A stretch of 64,000 nt of DNA from Mytilus galloprovincialis (GCF_965363235.1 NC_134851.1:40638321-40702320), one strand, 5' to 3'; positions 21,509 through 33,001 are shown, numbered from the stretch's first letter. The notes: a model not told the origin generated them from the letters alone. Numbers and translations are program-made.

Positions 21509-24500
21509 TCATTTCTCACAAACATAACCACTTCTCCATGAAGGATGGTCACAGAATGTATCGTGGAGGATATATCTTTCTCCTGCATAGAACAACATGC
21601 AGTCTTGTGGGCCAGCATTTGATCCGTCAGGTTGGTTAGTACCAAAAGCTTTGTACTTCATCTTGATCATTTTACCGTTTTGTATCCATCTCCAGTCTCC
21701 GCCTGGGATGTATCTGTTGATGTTCCGCCCTCCAACATTGAAGTTTATACCTAGAGAAATAGTCCCGTGTTAATTTCATACAATGACATTCTTAAAAGCA
21801 TATTGAGAAATATTTTACATGTGCTGTAAAGAATTACAGTGTCATTGAGTTGAACACATACGTACATTCTTATGCAATGATTCGTTAACACTGTGTGTGA
21901 AGTAATAATGGTCAACATTTATTTCATTTTAATTCATTTATAATATACAATGTATTGAGTTTAATATGACGTCCATCCGGATGCGGAAGTTTCTCGCTTT
22001 TTAAACGACCCATGGGTGGCCTTGGTTATCTTTGGTCTCGTTGATGTCGTTTTGACACATTCCAAATTTCAATTCTCACTTCTATTATACCAATATATAT
22101 CAACATAAGCATGGAACATGACATTTTTACTTTTTTTCCATTTCTGTGGCCATTTATAGCTTGAGGTTCGGTGGGAGTCAAGGCTCCGTGGTTAAGATTG
22201 CACTTTGACCTAAAGGGTTTACTTTTAAAATTGTGACTCGGATGGAGAGTTGTCTCATTGGCACTTATACTCATACCACATCTTATGTTATATGTAAATG
22301 AAGGATGGTGTAAAATCTTGCATATTTTTAAATTTTACTTAACATATGATGGTATTAGCAGAACAACACAATAGTTTAAGTATTTTTTTAAACAAGTAAA
22401 TATTACCTAACCTAGCTAGTACAAATTATGATTACGTCTAGCAAGGCCATTTTTTTTAGACGCCTTCCTACGACGTCATAATGCAGAAGCCATTTTTTTT
22501 ACGTTTGGAGTTTGAGAGCAAATTTTGGGGGAAAACTTAAATACCTAATTTTAAAATGAAATTTTCATTGCCTAAAAAAAATACCAAGTTACAAAGTTCT
22601 ATTCATTTTGTATGTAAAACAATGATGAAATAAGATACTATTTCATTTGAGACTTGCAATTTTTTTATTTTGTTTTAAAATGATTTACCGGATCTACTAA
22701 AGAAACGTCACTTCCGGTGAATATAAAATCTCAAAATCGGTAAAATTTGACACAGTCGAATTTCTGGATAATGTAAATCGAACCTTCAGGAAATTCGGGT
22801 CATTAAATTTTACCGATTTCAATATTTTATATTCAACGGAAGTGACGTTTCTTTGGTAGTTCTGGGAAATCATTTTGAAAGAAAATAAATGGTACAGCCG
22901 ATTGCATTGAGTGTAGGTAAAGGTAATATCTTTCATCTATTTCAACTTACTTGCTAGCTAACCGTGAAGTCATTTTAAGGTTATGTATACAAAACTACTT
23001 CAAAAGTAGTCTAGTCAAACATACAGATATATTGGTTGTCTGTCGGAATAGTCTACTCTTAAAAGATGATAGTTTACTATGCTTTTCAACATCGTTTTTT
23101 TTTTTTGGCCTTTTTAACTTTTTGTGATTTGAACGTCACTGTTGAGTCTTTTGTAGACGAAACGCGCGTCTGGTGTTGGTACAAAATTTAATCTTATTTA
23201 CCTAACCCTATAATGGCTTCACTACTCACCTAGCAAGCAAGCTTACCAAAAATATTAACTTTACCTACAAACTCAATGCAATTGGCTGTTATTGCTGTCT
23301 AATCCCTCCTCCGTTGCAATATGTTTCATAATTTTACTAGTGGTAATACTACCATCTTAATTTAAGAATGTAAAAAAAAACCATTGTAGCTTAACTTATA
23401 TTATACCTGTTTTCATTTGCTGAATTTCATACTTCAATAACATGGCCTCTTCCAAAGTTTCTAAATTAGCAAGGTATGCACCACGTCGTAAAAACAAAGC
23501 CTGAAAAAGAATATTTTAATTTTGCAAAGCAAAACGAATAAATGATTTCTTAAGTCTCTCAAAGGTTTGCCGATATTGTATTAACTGAAAAATAAAAAAA
23601 AATCCTATCAATTGATTACATCTAATATTTGTAATAACATTTGATTATGAAATATACATTTTTTGTTCCTATCCCATTCCTGTGATTGGAAACAAGTGTT
23701 CAAAAAGTGGACATAAAATGGCTCTAGTTTATTTGTACTATTTACAACTATTACGTCCACTGTCCTTTCCTCAGATTCTTTGTCCTCCCCTTCAAACCAC
23801 AAAATTGTTGTCGAAGGTCAACATAATAGGGGATACGAACCTGAAAACAGTGTTTCATTATATATCTAAACATGATTTATTAACTTACAAATGCTTGATC
23901 TATGGTCACTTTCTCCTTGCTAATAAAGTAACAGGTTTCCCCTATTATTCGAAATGGATATCTGCATTCATCTAAAAAATGAAATTATAACTACATAATT
24001 TGTATATGTCACTGTATGGTCTATAACAATGAGCAAAGATCATAACGAATTGTCGGCTATAAACATTGATAAAAGACCCAAAAAGCAAAAACTATCAAAA
24101 TTCAAACAAAACATCAAACGGCCTTATTTATGCAAAAATAAATAGAAATACATATGTTACACAGTAACAAACAACATACACTTAATAACTGGCTCTGACT
24201 TTGGAAAAGAACAAACAGAAACAGGTAGGGTTTAAATCACTTGAAGAAGCAAACCCTCCCCTTATATAATTAGGACAGTGGTGTAACAGTACAACATCAG
24301 AACAAACTATAAAAAATAGTTGAAAAGGGATGTTCTCATTCGATGGATACAAATAGAAATGCATCTAACAAAAACAAAGAGTAGGCATGGAAGGGTGCCT
24401 CCGCGCATCAAAAAATATAAAATAAAAAAAAAATTACCAGGTATATATCTGAAAGTATTCATAGTTATGACAAGGCCATGAAACAACTAATAAAAGATAA

Positions 24501-25890
24501 TTTATAAAAAATAACATATCAATCAGTACACATCAAACATCAAAAGAAGTTAGTGTAAAGGTGTCATTAACAGCTAGGTAAAGCAGAACTATATGCACAA
24601 CCATTATTCAGGTATCGAATGCCTAGGATTGCAGAACCATGAATGTGCATAAATGTATGTACATTTAAAAGTAATATTTACAATGATTTAGTTTGATTTT
24701 AATTAACTGATATCAAAAACAATATTATACCGTTTCATATTATATTCAAATATATAATTACAATGTTGAAGTGGTAATACTTTAAAACAAGTTTATTTGA
24801 AGGATCGATAAGTTCACCCGTAACACTATTTGACGCCATGTTTGGGCTGTTCTTGAAAACCCTGACAAATAAACTGACAGTCACTCAGAAGAAAGAAAAT
24901 ATCTTTCTTACAAAAAGTATAATACTAAAAATTACTTTTGTATAAAAATGTAGACTATGTTTAAAATTGTCGTGTAGTTCATTGAATAAAGCCCTGTTCT
25001 GTTTATTAAACAACATGGATTTATAGCAATTACCCGACAGCTATGGTTCCAAATACACTGCACATAGTGAACCTATAGATCTGCCGAAATGGAATGGTAA
25101 CGAAAACACCACATTTAATTTTAAAAAATGGTATCACTGACTGCTCTGCAATCTCAGAACATTCTCGATAACCTGTGACAGAAAACAAAACATCTTACAC
25201 TGCCTTCCGTGACAATATAAACATCTAACACACCCTTCAGTAACAGTAAAGAACGTCTTACACACACTTGAATGACAGTGAAGAATATCATATACACCCA
25301 TCAGGGACAGACTCTTGAATCAGTCAGAAAACCTGCAGATTAACAGAACTTACATAAAACAGTTAAAACAATACTTTTAAATGGGAGAAAATCATCAATG
25401 TGCATTTTTTGTATACGAAATGTCTTGTGAACAAAATTATATGCCAGGTAACTTTATTTTCTGTTATTGTTATATGCATGTTAAAGGTAACAGTGGAGGT
25501 TTTTGTGTTGAGATAATTTCTTAGCAAGCATGTTATTTTTTAAGTAATGTAAGTTAAACTGTTTTGCTTCATACGACACATTAAAATGACGGAATATTGA
25601 TAACACAAATGTTAGATAACTGCATTTTTTTAAAACAAAATATTATCAAAATTTAGAAACACTCAAAAATAAAAAAAAAATAAAAAAAAAAAAAAAATCC
25701 AATGTTTCCCCTTATCTTAAACGCTGTTTATTGACTGCGCTTCTTTTCATAGTCTTAGATTTATAAATTATTATTGCTTAACATAAAAGTATAATAACAT
25801 ACCAGAATGGCGTTTTGCATGGCTCCACGCAATCATGACGTCACCATAAAGGACAAATAAACTAAACGCAACCGCAAACATATTCAGCAT
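21509..25890 (-). CDS. Secreted C-type lectin-domain protein, perlucin-like
   Basis: Four exons join in phase: 25803-25890 (phase 1), 23889-23971 (phase 0), 23407-23500 (phase 1) and 21509-21750, giving 168 residues; donors are gtatgt, gtaagt and gtataa. Residues 1-21 are a signal peptide; the C-type lectin fold spans about 32-168. Seen: Cys32/Cys43 (extra N-terminal pair), G64-A-Y-L-A-N-L-E, W108-R-W, Q128-P-D (galactose-type motif), Cys139/Cys155, and Cys166 just before the end. Odd: the conserved cysteine before GAYLA, which normally pairs with the last one, is Phe60 (TTT, one base from TGT). The usual WND is LHD at 150-152, so calcium binding may be weak. The family binds sugars in innate immunity or shell matrix. 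Introns hold R1, R2, R5 and a hairpin. Confidence 0.9.
21960..22290. repeat. Diverged R4-end and R2 fragments in lectin intron 3
   Basis: 'gttttgacacattccaaat' resembles the R4 3' end, and 'agagttgtctcattggcac' with 'cggtgggagtcaaggctccg' is the R2 end read in reverse. Confidence 0.5.
22677..22876. repeat. 200-bp hairpin in lectin intron 3
   Basis: The left arm (22677-22747, containing 'aagaaacgtcacttccg') pairs over about 70 bases with the right arm (22805-22876, containing 'cggaagtgacgtttctt'). Pairing continues inward through 'cgaatttctgga' and 'ttcaggaaattcg'. A MITE-like foldback that would form a long stem in the pre-mRNA. Confidence 0.8.
23085..23195 (+). repeat. R5 fragment
   Basis: Contains 'gagtcttttgtagacgaaac' followed by 'gcgcgtctggtgttggtac'. 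It lies within lectin intron 3. Confidence 0.7.
24000..24680 (+). repeat. Diverged R1 copy in lectin intron 1
   Basis: Same order of blocks as the R1 copy at 2395-3110, including 'aacggccttatttatgcaaa', 'gacagtggtgtaacagtaca' and 'gtacacatcaaacatcaaa', with many substitutions. An older insertion. Confidence 0.65.
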
Positions 25891-25934
25891 GTTTCGTAGA
25901 ATGAGGAATGGAGAACAAAACAGCAGGATATAGA

Positions 25935-25942
25935 TTTATATA
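25935..25942 (-). promoter_or_regulatory. TATA box of the lectin gene
   Basis: TATATAAA on the minus strand lies about 45-52 bases upstream of the lectin ATG, placing the transcription start near 25905 with a short 5' UTR. No other TATA-like site lies between it and the ATG. Confidence 0.5.
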
Positions 25943-26049
25943 GAAATTAGCATCAATTTCATTTAATACATGTAGTACTAGTAGCAACAGATGTTTTTGT
26001 TGTTTTAAAAGTATCAAATTAAAATACGAATTATTTGATATATATTACA

Positions 26050-26680
26050 ATGAGTGTACATGCTACTGAAGGTCATGTACCTATGAAAATCAGGACGTAT
26101 AGCTGGTTTATTTTTTAAATTTGTTTGTGTTTAGTTTGAACACATAATTTTTGCCGAGTATGAATTGTTTTTATCTACAGGCAATTAAATTCGTTTCAGA
26201 CCGCAACTCTCCTTCAACCTTACCATTCTATAAATATAACTTAAATAAATTGATCTTTTATAGATTTTAAACAAATGCTAAACAGTGTTTTAAAAACGGT
26301 ATGTAATGGTGTATTTAAAATAAAAATATTCACTCTTCTATTTCGAAAAAGAAAGTTCTAACTATAACATGTTAATTGTACAAATTATTTCATTTGATTA
26401 GACAATTTTATCGAAAGAGCTAGAGCCATTTTCCCGGAGTTCTTTTCATTCGATTAGATAGGTAAATAATGTTTCAAATAGCCCGATAGATGCTTATTAT
26501 AGTACATGAAAGTACGTCACATCATTTATTTTCATACCTAGAACAGGTATTCCTACAAAAACAAGGTCACGACTATTGATTTTTTTTAATTATTTTGTTT
26601 AACTGTTAACGCCCCTTATATGCATAAGATACCATACCACGTAACTTGTTAAGAAGCCAAATAACATCAAACAAATCTAA
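26050..26680. other. AT-rich spacer
   Basis: No recognised repeat or gene. A minus-strand 'atg|gtaagg' at about 26220 might be a donor for an upstream non-coding lectin exon, but this is speculative. Confidence 0.3.
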
Positions 26681-27196
26681 ATGGGATGTTGTTTTATCAA
26701 ACTGGATATATCTGTGTTTGTCCTTGTCTTTAAGGTTTTATCGTCTATAAGATACGACAAGATAAGATATATTTTAACAGAAATACATCTTTCATCAGTT
26801 GGTCATAGTACACATTGTGTTAAAAACCCATATGAAATGGCCTTTTCTGATATTTTAACAAATGGACTCTTTGTTGTGATACATACGCAACAGATTCTTG
26901 ATGTTTTACCTACAGTAACGAATTGTGGTATAATTGATTTATTCTGTGCTGATGATTTATTTTCAGATAACTTAGGTATGCTGTCTGTATTTGTTAAATA
27001 TAATACCATGTTAAAAATCGTTCTTGTTCGAGTTTCGAAAATTTGTTTATGCTGTTTTGATAATTTCTTACAATGGCCTATTTTCGTTACACACGCAACA
27101 TTTAGGCTTCTTTGCTACATAATCAATTCTCGTATTATTGGTTACAGGCACCTACTTCAGTTGAAAGGCAATCGATCGTTCCTTGCAAATATATAA
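26681..27196 (+). CDS. 171-codon open frame, unrecognised
   Basis: An ATG-to-stop frame of 171 codons, the second longest in the window. It starts MGCCFIKLDISVFVLVF and later reads CADDLFSDNLGMLSVFVKY. For DNA this A+T-rich, a random frame of this length is unlikely, so the stretch is probably coding or derived from coding sequence. Composition (Leu, Ile, Phe, Val, Cys) and some hydrophobic stretches suggest membrane segments, or merely AT bias. No domain, homologue or promoter is recognised. An overlapping 68-codon frame on the other strand leaves the true strand uncertain. Confidence 0.3.
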   Translation: MGCCFIKLDISVFVLVFKVLSSIRYDKIRYILTEIHLSSVGHSTHCVKNPYEMAFSDILTNGLFVVIHTQQILDVLPTVTNCGIIDLFCADDLFSDNLGMLSVFVKYNTMLKIVLVRVSKICLCCFDNFLQWPIFVTHATFRLLCYIINSRIIGYRHLLQLKGNRSFLANI

Positions 27197-27439
27197 CAAA
27201 TGTAAGCACAGGAATATAAAGTGGGTCAAGTGTATGGTAGTTATGGATAGGAATGATTATGAATAAAGCAAACATCCGAAAAAATATGATAAAAACATCA
27301 AAATTTTATATTTCAACACACAAAATGCAAATATCTGTGTAAAATTTGAACCCTATCTTCAAAACAATCTTTCATTTGCAGTTCAGTTCTATGCTCTACT
27401 GATGGAACATTGTTATATGTGTATTACACACACTTTTTA

Positions 27440-28264
27440 ATTCATGTTTTCAGAAGTGCACTAGTACTGTCTCTTATATGTGGAATAAAGGAATTATAAG
27501 CCGAATACCAAAAACGCTCAACCTCAGATCCAAGAGACCCATTATCTTATAGAGGTATACCTTTGGCTTCATTTGCATATACAATATATTGTAATATTTT
27601 AAATGATAGATTAATTTATTGGTTAGATGAAAGGGAAGTAATCAAAGATGAGCAAAATGGTTTTGTAAAAGGAAAAGTACAATTGATTGTGTTAGTGTAA
27701 TAATTTCAATTATCGAGACAAGAAAAAATGTACATTTTCTACCTATTTGGCCTTTTAAAAAAGCATCTGATTCAATTTATAGAGTATTGTTGTTTAACAA
27801 ATTATGAAAATTTGGGAATTAGTTCAAAATTTATATATGCCCTTAAAGGATTTTATTCAAATGTAACATGCAGTATACCCCTTAACGGTAATATGACTAA
27901 ATTATTTAATGTAGATATAGACTGGTTTCAACCAAGATTGTGTATTATGTTATGTTTAATATCTATATAAACACTCTAATTGATGATATAAATGATCTAG
28001 ATATTGATATGAATATTGATGATGAAAACATAGTAATTTTTTTTGTATGCGAATGATATGGTATTTATGGCGGAAAATCAAAAAAAGATTTACAGAAAAT
28101 GTTAGATATTCTTCACAATTGGTGTATTACTAATGGACTTAATGTCAATATTAATAATTTAAGAATTATGCATTTTAGAAATCCATCTGTACCTAGAACT
28201 GAACGTAATTTTGCATTAGGTACCAATGCAATGCAATGTGTTAGTAGCTATCTATATCTGGGAT
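27440..28264 (+). pseudogene. LINE reverse transcriptase relic, 5' part
   Basis: Shifting frames carry the order of a non-LTR reverse transcriptase: MWNKGIISRIPK, SYRGIPLASFAYTIYCNIL, DEQNGFVKGK, LGISSKFIYALKGFYSN, LIDDINDLDID, a degraded FVCE-YG box where the catalytic YADD motif should be, then LQKMLDILHNWCITNGLNV and YLYLGL. Stops and frameshifts throughout show it is dead. Upstream coding parts are missing. The element is interrupted at its end by an R8 insertion. Confidence 0.8.
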
Positions 28265-28800
28265 TGTTTCTTTGTCAATTGTATTCTCCAAGTTATTTAT
28301 ATTGTAGTCCTGTGGTGTTGAGTTGTCATTTTAATGTTATATTTCACATGGCTATAAAAGGGGAGGTTTGGCATGCCACAAAACCAGGTTCAACCCGCCA
28401 TTTTTTCCTTTAAAAATGTCCTGTACCAAGTCATGAATATGGCCATTGTTATATTATATTTCGTTTCTGTGTGTGTTACATTTTAACGTTGCGTCGTTTG
28501 TTTTCTCTTATTTTTTAGTGTAAATTCACATTGCGATAAGACGTGTCACGGTACTTGTCTATCCCAAATTCATGTATTTGGTTTTGATGTTATATTTGTT
28601 ATTCTCGTAGGATTTTGTCTGATGCTTGGTCCATTTCTGTGTGTGTTACATTGTAGTGTTGTGTCGTTGTTCTCCTCTTATATTTAATGCGTTTCCCTCA
28701 GTTTTAGTTTATTAGTTTGTTACCCCGATTTTGTTTTTTGTCCATGGATTTATGAGTTTGAACAGCGGTATACTACTGTTGCCTTTATTTAATTAGTATA
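28265..28800 (+). mobile_element. R8 element inserted in the LINE relic
   Basis: About 535 bp that break the LINE between YLYLGL and LDYQLM. Contains two copies of 'tttctgtgtgtgttacatt', the block 'caaaaccaggttcaaccc', and ends 'aacagcggtatactactgtt'. Fragments of the same element occur at 12880-13000, 38960-39060 and 53127-53235. It encodes no protein. Confidence 0.75.
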
Positions 28801-29320
28801 CTTTTTAGATTATCAATTAATGTCTAGGGTAGTTGCCAAAACAGTAAGTAGAGCTTTGGGTTTATATATTTTAAAAAGTAAAACATATTGTGGTTTCCAA
28901 CACGATAAATTTTTCTGATTCAACAACACTATGGTCTGGTCAGTTATTGATTATGGGTCGTGTATTTGGGGTACTCAAGTATCAATGTTGTCCAAAATAG
29001 AGCCAGAAGATTATTGATTGGTGTCGGTAAATACTCCCGAACTGATGCCAAACATGAAGATATGGGTTGGAAACCACCATCTGTAAAACAATGGACAAGT
29101 GTATTTAGACACTGGAAAAGATGTTAAAATATGACCCATGATAGAATAGATTTTAAGGTTTTCAAATGGTCAATCAAAAAGTTAGAGGGAGATTAAGAAT
29201 TGGAGCCGTGGTATGAAAATGCTTAAAAGTCATAATTTTGATAGCTATTGTTACTATGAAAATATTAATGTATTAGATAATAGTATTATCGTACAATTTG
29301 AAAGAATAATTAAGAAGTAA
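28801..29320 (+). pseudogene. LINE reverse transcriptase relic, 3' part
   Basis: Resumes the LINE after the R8 insertion: LDYQLMSRVVAKTVSRALGL, then remnants of TMVWSVIDYGSCIWGTQV, then MKMLKSHNFDSYCYYENI and IIVQFERIIKK before a stop. These correspond to the region after the RT domain in LINEs. Several stops and shifts are present. Confidence 0.75.
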
Positions 29321-29500
29321 TTGATACTTTTTGTAACTTTATCGGGGTGTTAAAGCGTTGACCGAAGTACATTGTGTATGATGCGGGAAAGACTTCACTG
29401 TGACTTTAAGATGAAGAACAGCAATACAGGAGTTGTTCTTTTTTTGTGGTTCTAATTGTTGTGCATGCACTGACTATTTTTTCATTGATAGATACTCTAT

Positions 29501-29708
29501 TGTTTATCTATAGTTAAGAAATTGAATTGACATTTGGAAGGCAATTCATGTTGTAAATACCTATATCAGAGGACATCCACAATGTACAACGTGCTAGTAA
29601 ATATTGTTTATCTATAGTTGAGAAATTGAATTGACATTTGGAAGGCAATGCATGTTGTAAATACCTATATCAAAGGACATCCACAATGTACAACGTGCTA
29701 GTAAATAA
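29501..29708. repeat. Two 104-bp tandem units
   Basis: Both units start 'tgtttatctatagtt' and end near 'tacaacgtgctagtaaat'. Only about four differences were counted, so the duplication is recent. Confidence 0.9.
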
Positions 29709-30096
29709 ATGCAATATGTTCTGCAAAATATGTGCGACACCATCTATAGCTAACTTCAATCGATGATTATCTCCCCTTAACAGAAGAGCACTGATTCACT
29801 CTGTCATATTAGGTATAATGACCATCTGAGACGTAATTAAACAGTTGATGAGACAGCAATATCACCAAATTATAAACTGTCAACAACAATCAAGGTCGCC
29901 GATACTTTACGCAAGTCGCAAGGTTAAACACGGTCTTGTGGCTGACGTGTTAAATTACACATAGTTCTAAAAGATCACACTTTTTAAACTCACATAAATA
30001 ATCCCTAGAACAACAATGCATCAAGTTGTTAAAATCAAAATAGAATGTAATAAGTCAACCGCCAAGAACAGTATTTTAAAATATAATGTTACATAC
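29709..30096. other. Spacer, nothing recognised
   Basis: No dispersed repeat seen. Downstream exons of the possible minus-strand gene at 30097-32289 could lie here, but none stands out. Confidence 0.3.
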
Positions 30097-32289
30097 AAAA
30101 CAGGCCTTGCAGTATATCAAACTCAGTTGACACCACGCTTTGTTCTGATTGATGCGGTGTAGTTCACCATCGAATGGATTTACTGATAAACAGTGTAAGT
30201 AAAACTAAACTACATCAAGTCCATGCATTGCATTCATCAAATAAAAAAAAAATCAGTCTTGAAAAAACATTTATTTATATTGTGAAAGTCAGTCGGTACA
30301 AGTTTTTCGAATCTCGAATTTTATATATATTGAAAGCAGGAGTGGAATTGTCCATTCATTTAACGAAAAATATGTACCAAAAAAAATTGCACAATCACAC
30401 ATAATTATACTTGTGAAAAGCACGTAATCTTTAGCGTCAATATGTGCTGATTTATTCGTGAAAGAAAAAATGTAATAAAACAATTCCGCTATGACAGACA
30501 GAGGTACACTTTGAAAGGTCTGAAACAAACTTGGAATATAAAGAAAAAATAATTCATAAAAATTGAATACGTATCTGAATATTTTCTTTATAAATTCCTT
30601 CATTTATATATTGTGATAAAACATTTCAGTTAGGCATCTTCTATTATCAGGAAATGCTGTTTTGTGAGGGCATGCACTATGTTTTCAAATGACAAAGTTT
30701 AAAGAAAAAGAACCCGTTAAGATGACAAAAACAGCCTTCAAAATGAAATATAGAAAAGACTATGACTTCAATGTGTGATCCAAAGTGCTATAGAAGGTTA
30801 GAACGTGTTTCCCCTCACATGGTATCATTCGTTCTACCTATGATAAATGTACACAAAAAGGTGCTAAAGAAGGTTAGAATTTGTTTCCCCTCACATGGTG
30901 TCATTCGTGCTACCTATGATAAATGTACGCAAAAAGCGTTTGCTTTATTTTTATATCATTTTTTAGAAATAGCTATTTTGTCCTTTTATCTTTCTTTTGG
31001 AATTCCTTGTCTATGGAGTAAATGATAAAAACTAAATTTGAAAATGCGATAAAACTTTTGTGCTTTGTTTCATTAAATTGTTATAATTGAACTTTTTTTC
31101 CCTCTTTCCTGCAAAACTTAAATATGTGATAAATAGATTATAACATGTATTTTCCATATTGGCCCTGGTATGATCCCTCTACCTACATCGGCCCTCGGCT
31201 AAAGCCTCGAGACCGATATGGGAGTCTCGGGACGATACCAGGGCTAATATGGAAAAGGGCATGTTATAATCTATACTTATATTTTCAAATCAAGGAAAAA
31301 AGTATTTGCTGAAAACACTTATGCTTAACACAAAATGTACCACTTTAAAAACAAACCACTTAGGACGTGTTATAGAACAATAAAATGTGTGTAACCACTG
31401 ACAAACACATTACTTTTTCCATATGTCACTACCACTTTTTCGCTGTAGAAATATATCGTCAAACAAGTAAAAGGTACCATATATACACGAGATGACGCCT
31501 TATGTGCGTGTCCTAAAAAAATCACCATTGACGCTTGAAATAAAAATTTAACTCACCAACAAAGGTAAAAAACTTGAAGAGCATTAAGGACCAACCAGTC
31601 CAAAAGGTTTTGTTAATTTCATCTTAAATGTTTACGAAATATTTTATCATTATACTGCAATGTTAGTTAGTTATTGGGTTACCTTAGTTTAAAAAAAAAT
31701 ACCTGTTCCCTATAAGACATACAAGTATAGAAGGCTAAAATAATACAACACAATAAACTGTACAAAAAATAATAGGAATAATAAGAAAACAAAATCTTGG
31801 AAGATAATTAGATATGAATACACAGCTTTTTCAGTTAATCACCACGATTAAATTCAAGGAATAACAAAGTCATAGTTCATAGTTGATTTGTTTTACTCGG
31901 TATGCTTTGGTTTTAGTGATTTGTTGACCTTCGAGTGTCAATTCTGTTGTTGATGTTTTGTCTATAGTGTTGTTGTTTCGCCCCCTTAAAACAGTGCTTC
32001 TTCCTCTTTTTGCACCAGGCCAAAGTTGCTTCATCCGCCTTTGGTTAGAAATATTTAATGTGTTATGTCGCTCTATTATATCACTATCAGTTATATCAGT
32101 ACATCCTATATACCTTTTTCTCTCTCTTTAATTAAGTCTATGAACTCGTGATGTATCAATTCTGAAAATCATATTATATATACTTTTAATAAATGTCACA
32201 ACAATTACTCACCTATCAGTTTTATGATATATTTTTCTCCGAAACAGTCATTTTCATTCATCTCAGAATTGTCAGCTTTACAACATAAC
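30097..32289 (-). CDS. Possible unrecognised gene, two phase-compatible exons
   Basis: The exon at 32213-32289 has a TATAG acceptor and a GTGAGT donor and reads LCCKADNSEMNENDCFGEKY then IIKLI. The exon at 30097-30182 has a good pyrimidine-AG acceptor and a GTATGT donor and reads NPFDGELHRINQNKAWCQLS then LIYCKACF. The first ends in phase 1 and the second begins with two bases, so they join in frame through a GTA codon. The result is a cysteine-containing stretch with no family I recognise. Flanking exons were not found. Tandem repeats and a hairpin lie in the supposed intron. Chance exons cannot be excluded. Confidence 0.3.
30785..30936. repeat. Two 76-bp tandem units
   Basis: Units begin 'gtgctatagaaggttagaa' and 'gtgctaaagaaggttagaa' and both end 'aaaaag'. 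The match is close. The plus-strand 87-codon frame across them is a by-product. Confidence 0.9.
31135..31272. repeat. 138-bp hairpin with GC-rich core
   Basis: Arms of about 43 bases, 'agattataacatgtatttt' against 'gggcatgttataatct', pair with few mismatches. The core also pairs (around 'cctcggctaaagcctcgag'). A MITE-like foldback. Confidence 0.8.
31870..32127 (-). other. 85-codon open stretch without start, unrecognised
   Basis: Minus strand reads ERKRYIGCTDITDSDIIERH, then SNQRRMKQLWPGAKRGRS, then TKTKAYRVKQINYEL and a stop. A neighbouring frame just upstream (LIHHEFIDLIKERE, preceded by a 'tttcag' acceptor) would run into it after a one-base shift in an A run. Composition is protein-like. 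It may be an alternative last exon of the possible gene here or part of an unknown element. Confidence 0.22.
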
Positions 32290-32825
32290 CTATAAAACAA
32301 TACAAGAGGTCGTAACACTGAAATTATACAACGGGGTCGTAGAGAGCTTTTGTGACGTTATTGCTACATAGATACATTCTTATAACATTTTTTAATCTAT
32401 ATCTCAACCCGGTACAACAATCCTACATAATAAGTCTTTTGTTTTGAGTATAATCAATTAGTTCTTGTTCAGACAAGAATTCTTATTTGTATGGGTCCGA
32501 CATATTTCATTAATCCAGCGCGCGGTGTCATTAGATTTAATTATACCAAAGTTTGAATTCCAATAATATTTGTACTTTTTAAAACTCTGAACCGTTGGGT
32601 TGTACAATTTCAAATAACGATTTCTTCTTGGTAACAATGCTAATATCTATAAAATTGTATCTAGGTCAATTGGGATGGGTTGTAATCAATTTTGAATTAA
32701 ATGAAGTTTTACACTATTATAGAATTTCCCGTCGTGTAATTATAAAATATAATATGACAGGAATTAATCAAAAACTTCTGTCTTCCATGAATGGAAAAGA
32801 CGCGAAAGATACCAAAGGTACATAC

Positions 32826-33001
32826 GAACTTCATTATCACTGAACTAGTATATATTTGTTTAGGGGCCAGCTGAAGGACGCCTCCGGGTGAGGGAATTTC
32901 TCGTTGCATTGAAACCTGTTGGTGACCTTCTGCTGTTGTCTGCTCTATGGTCGGGTTGTTGTCTCTTTGGCACATTCCCCATTTCCATTCTCAATTTTAT
33001 C
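32826..33001 (+). repeat. R4 3' end, solo copy
   Basis: Reads 'cattatcactgaactagtat', then 'gccagctgaaggacgcctcc', 'ggtgaccttctgctgttg' and 'ccatttccattctcaatttt'. A 5'-truncated insertion of the R4 RT element. Confidence 0.75.

Noticed and set aside
22697..22936. 79-codon minus-strand frame
   Set aside because: Mostly the two arms of the intronic hairpin, so the peptide repeats itself in inverse context and has no domain.
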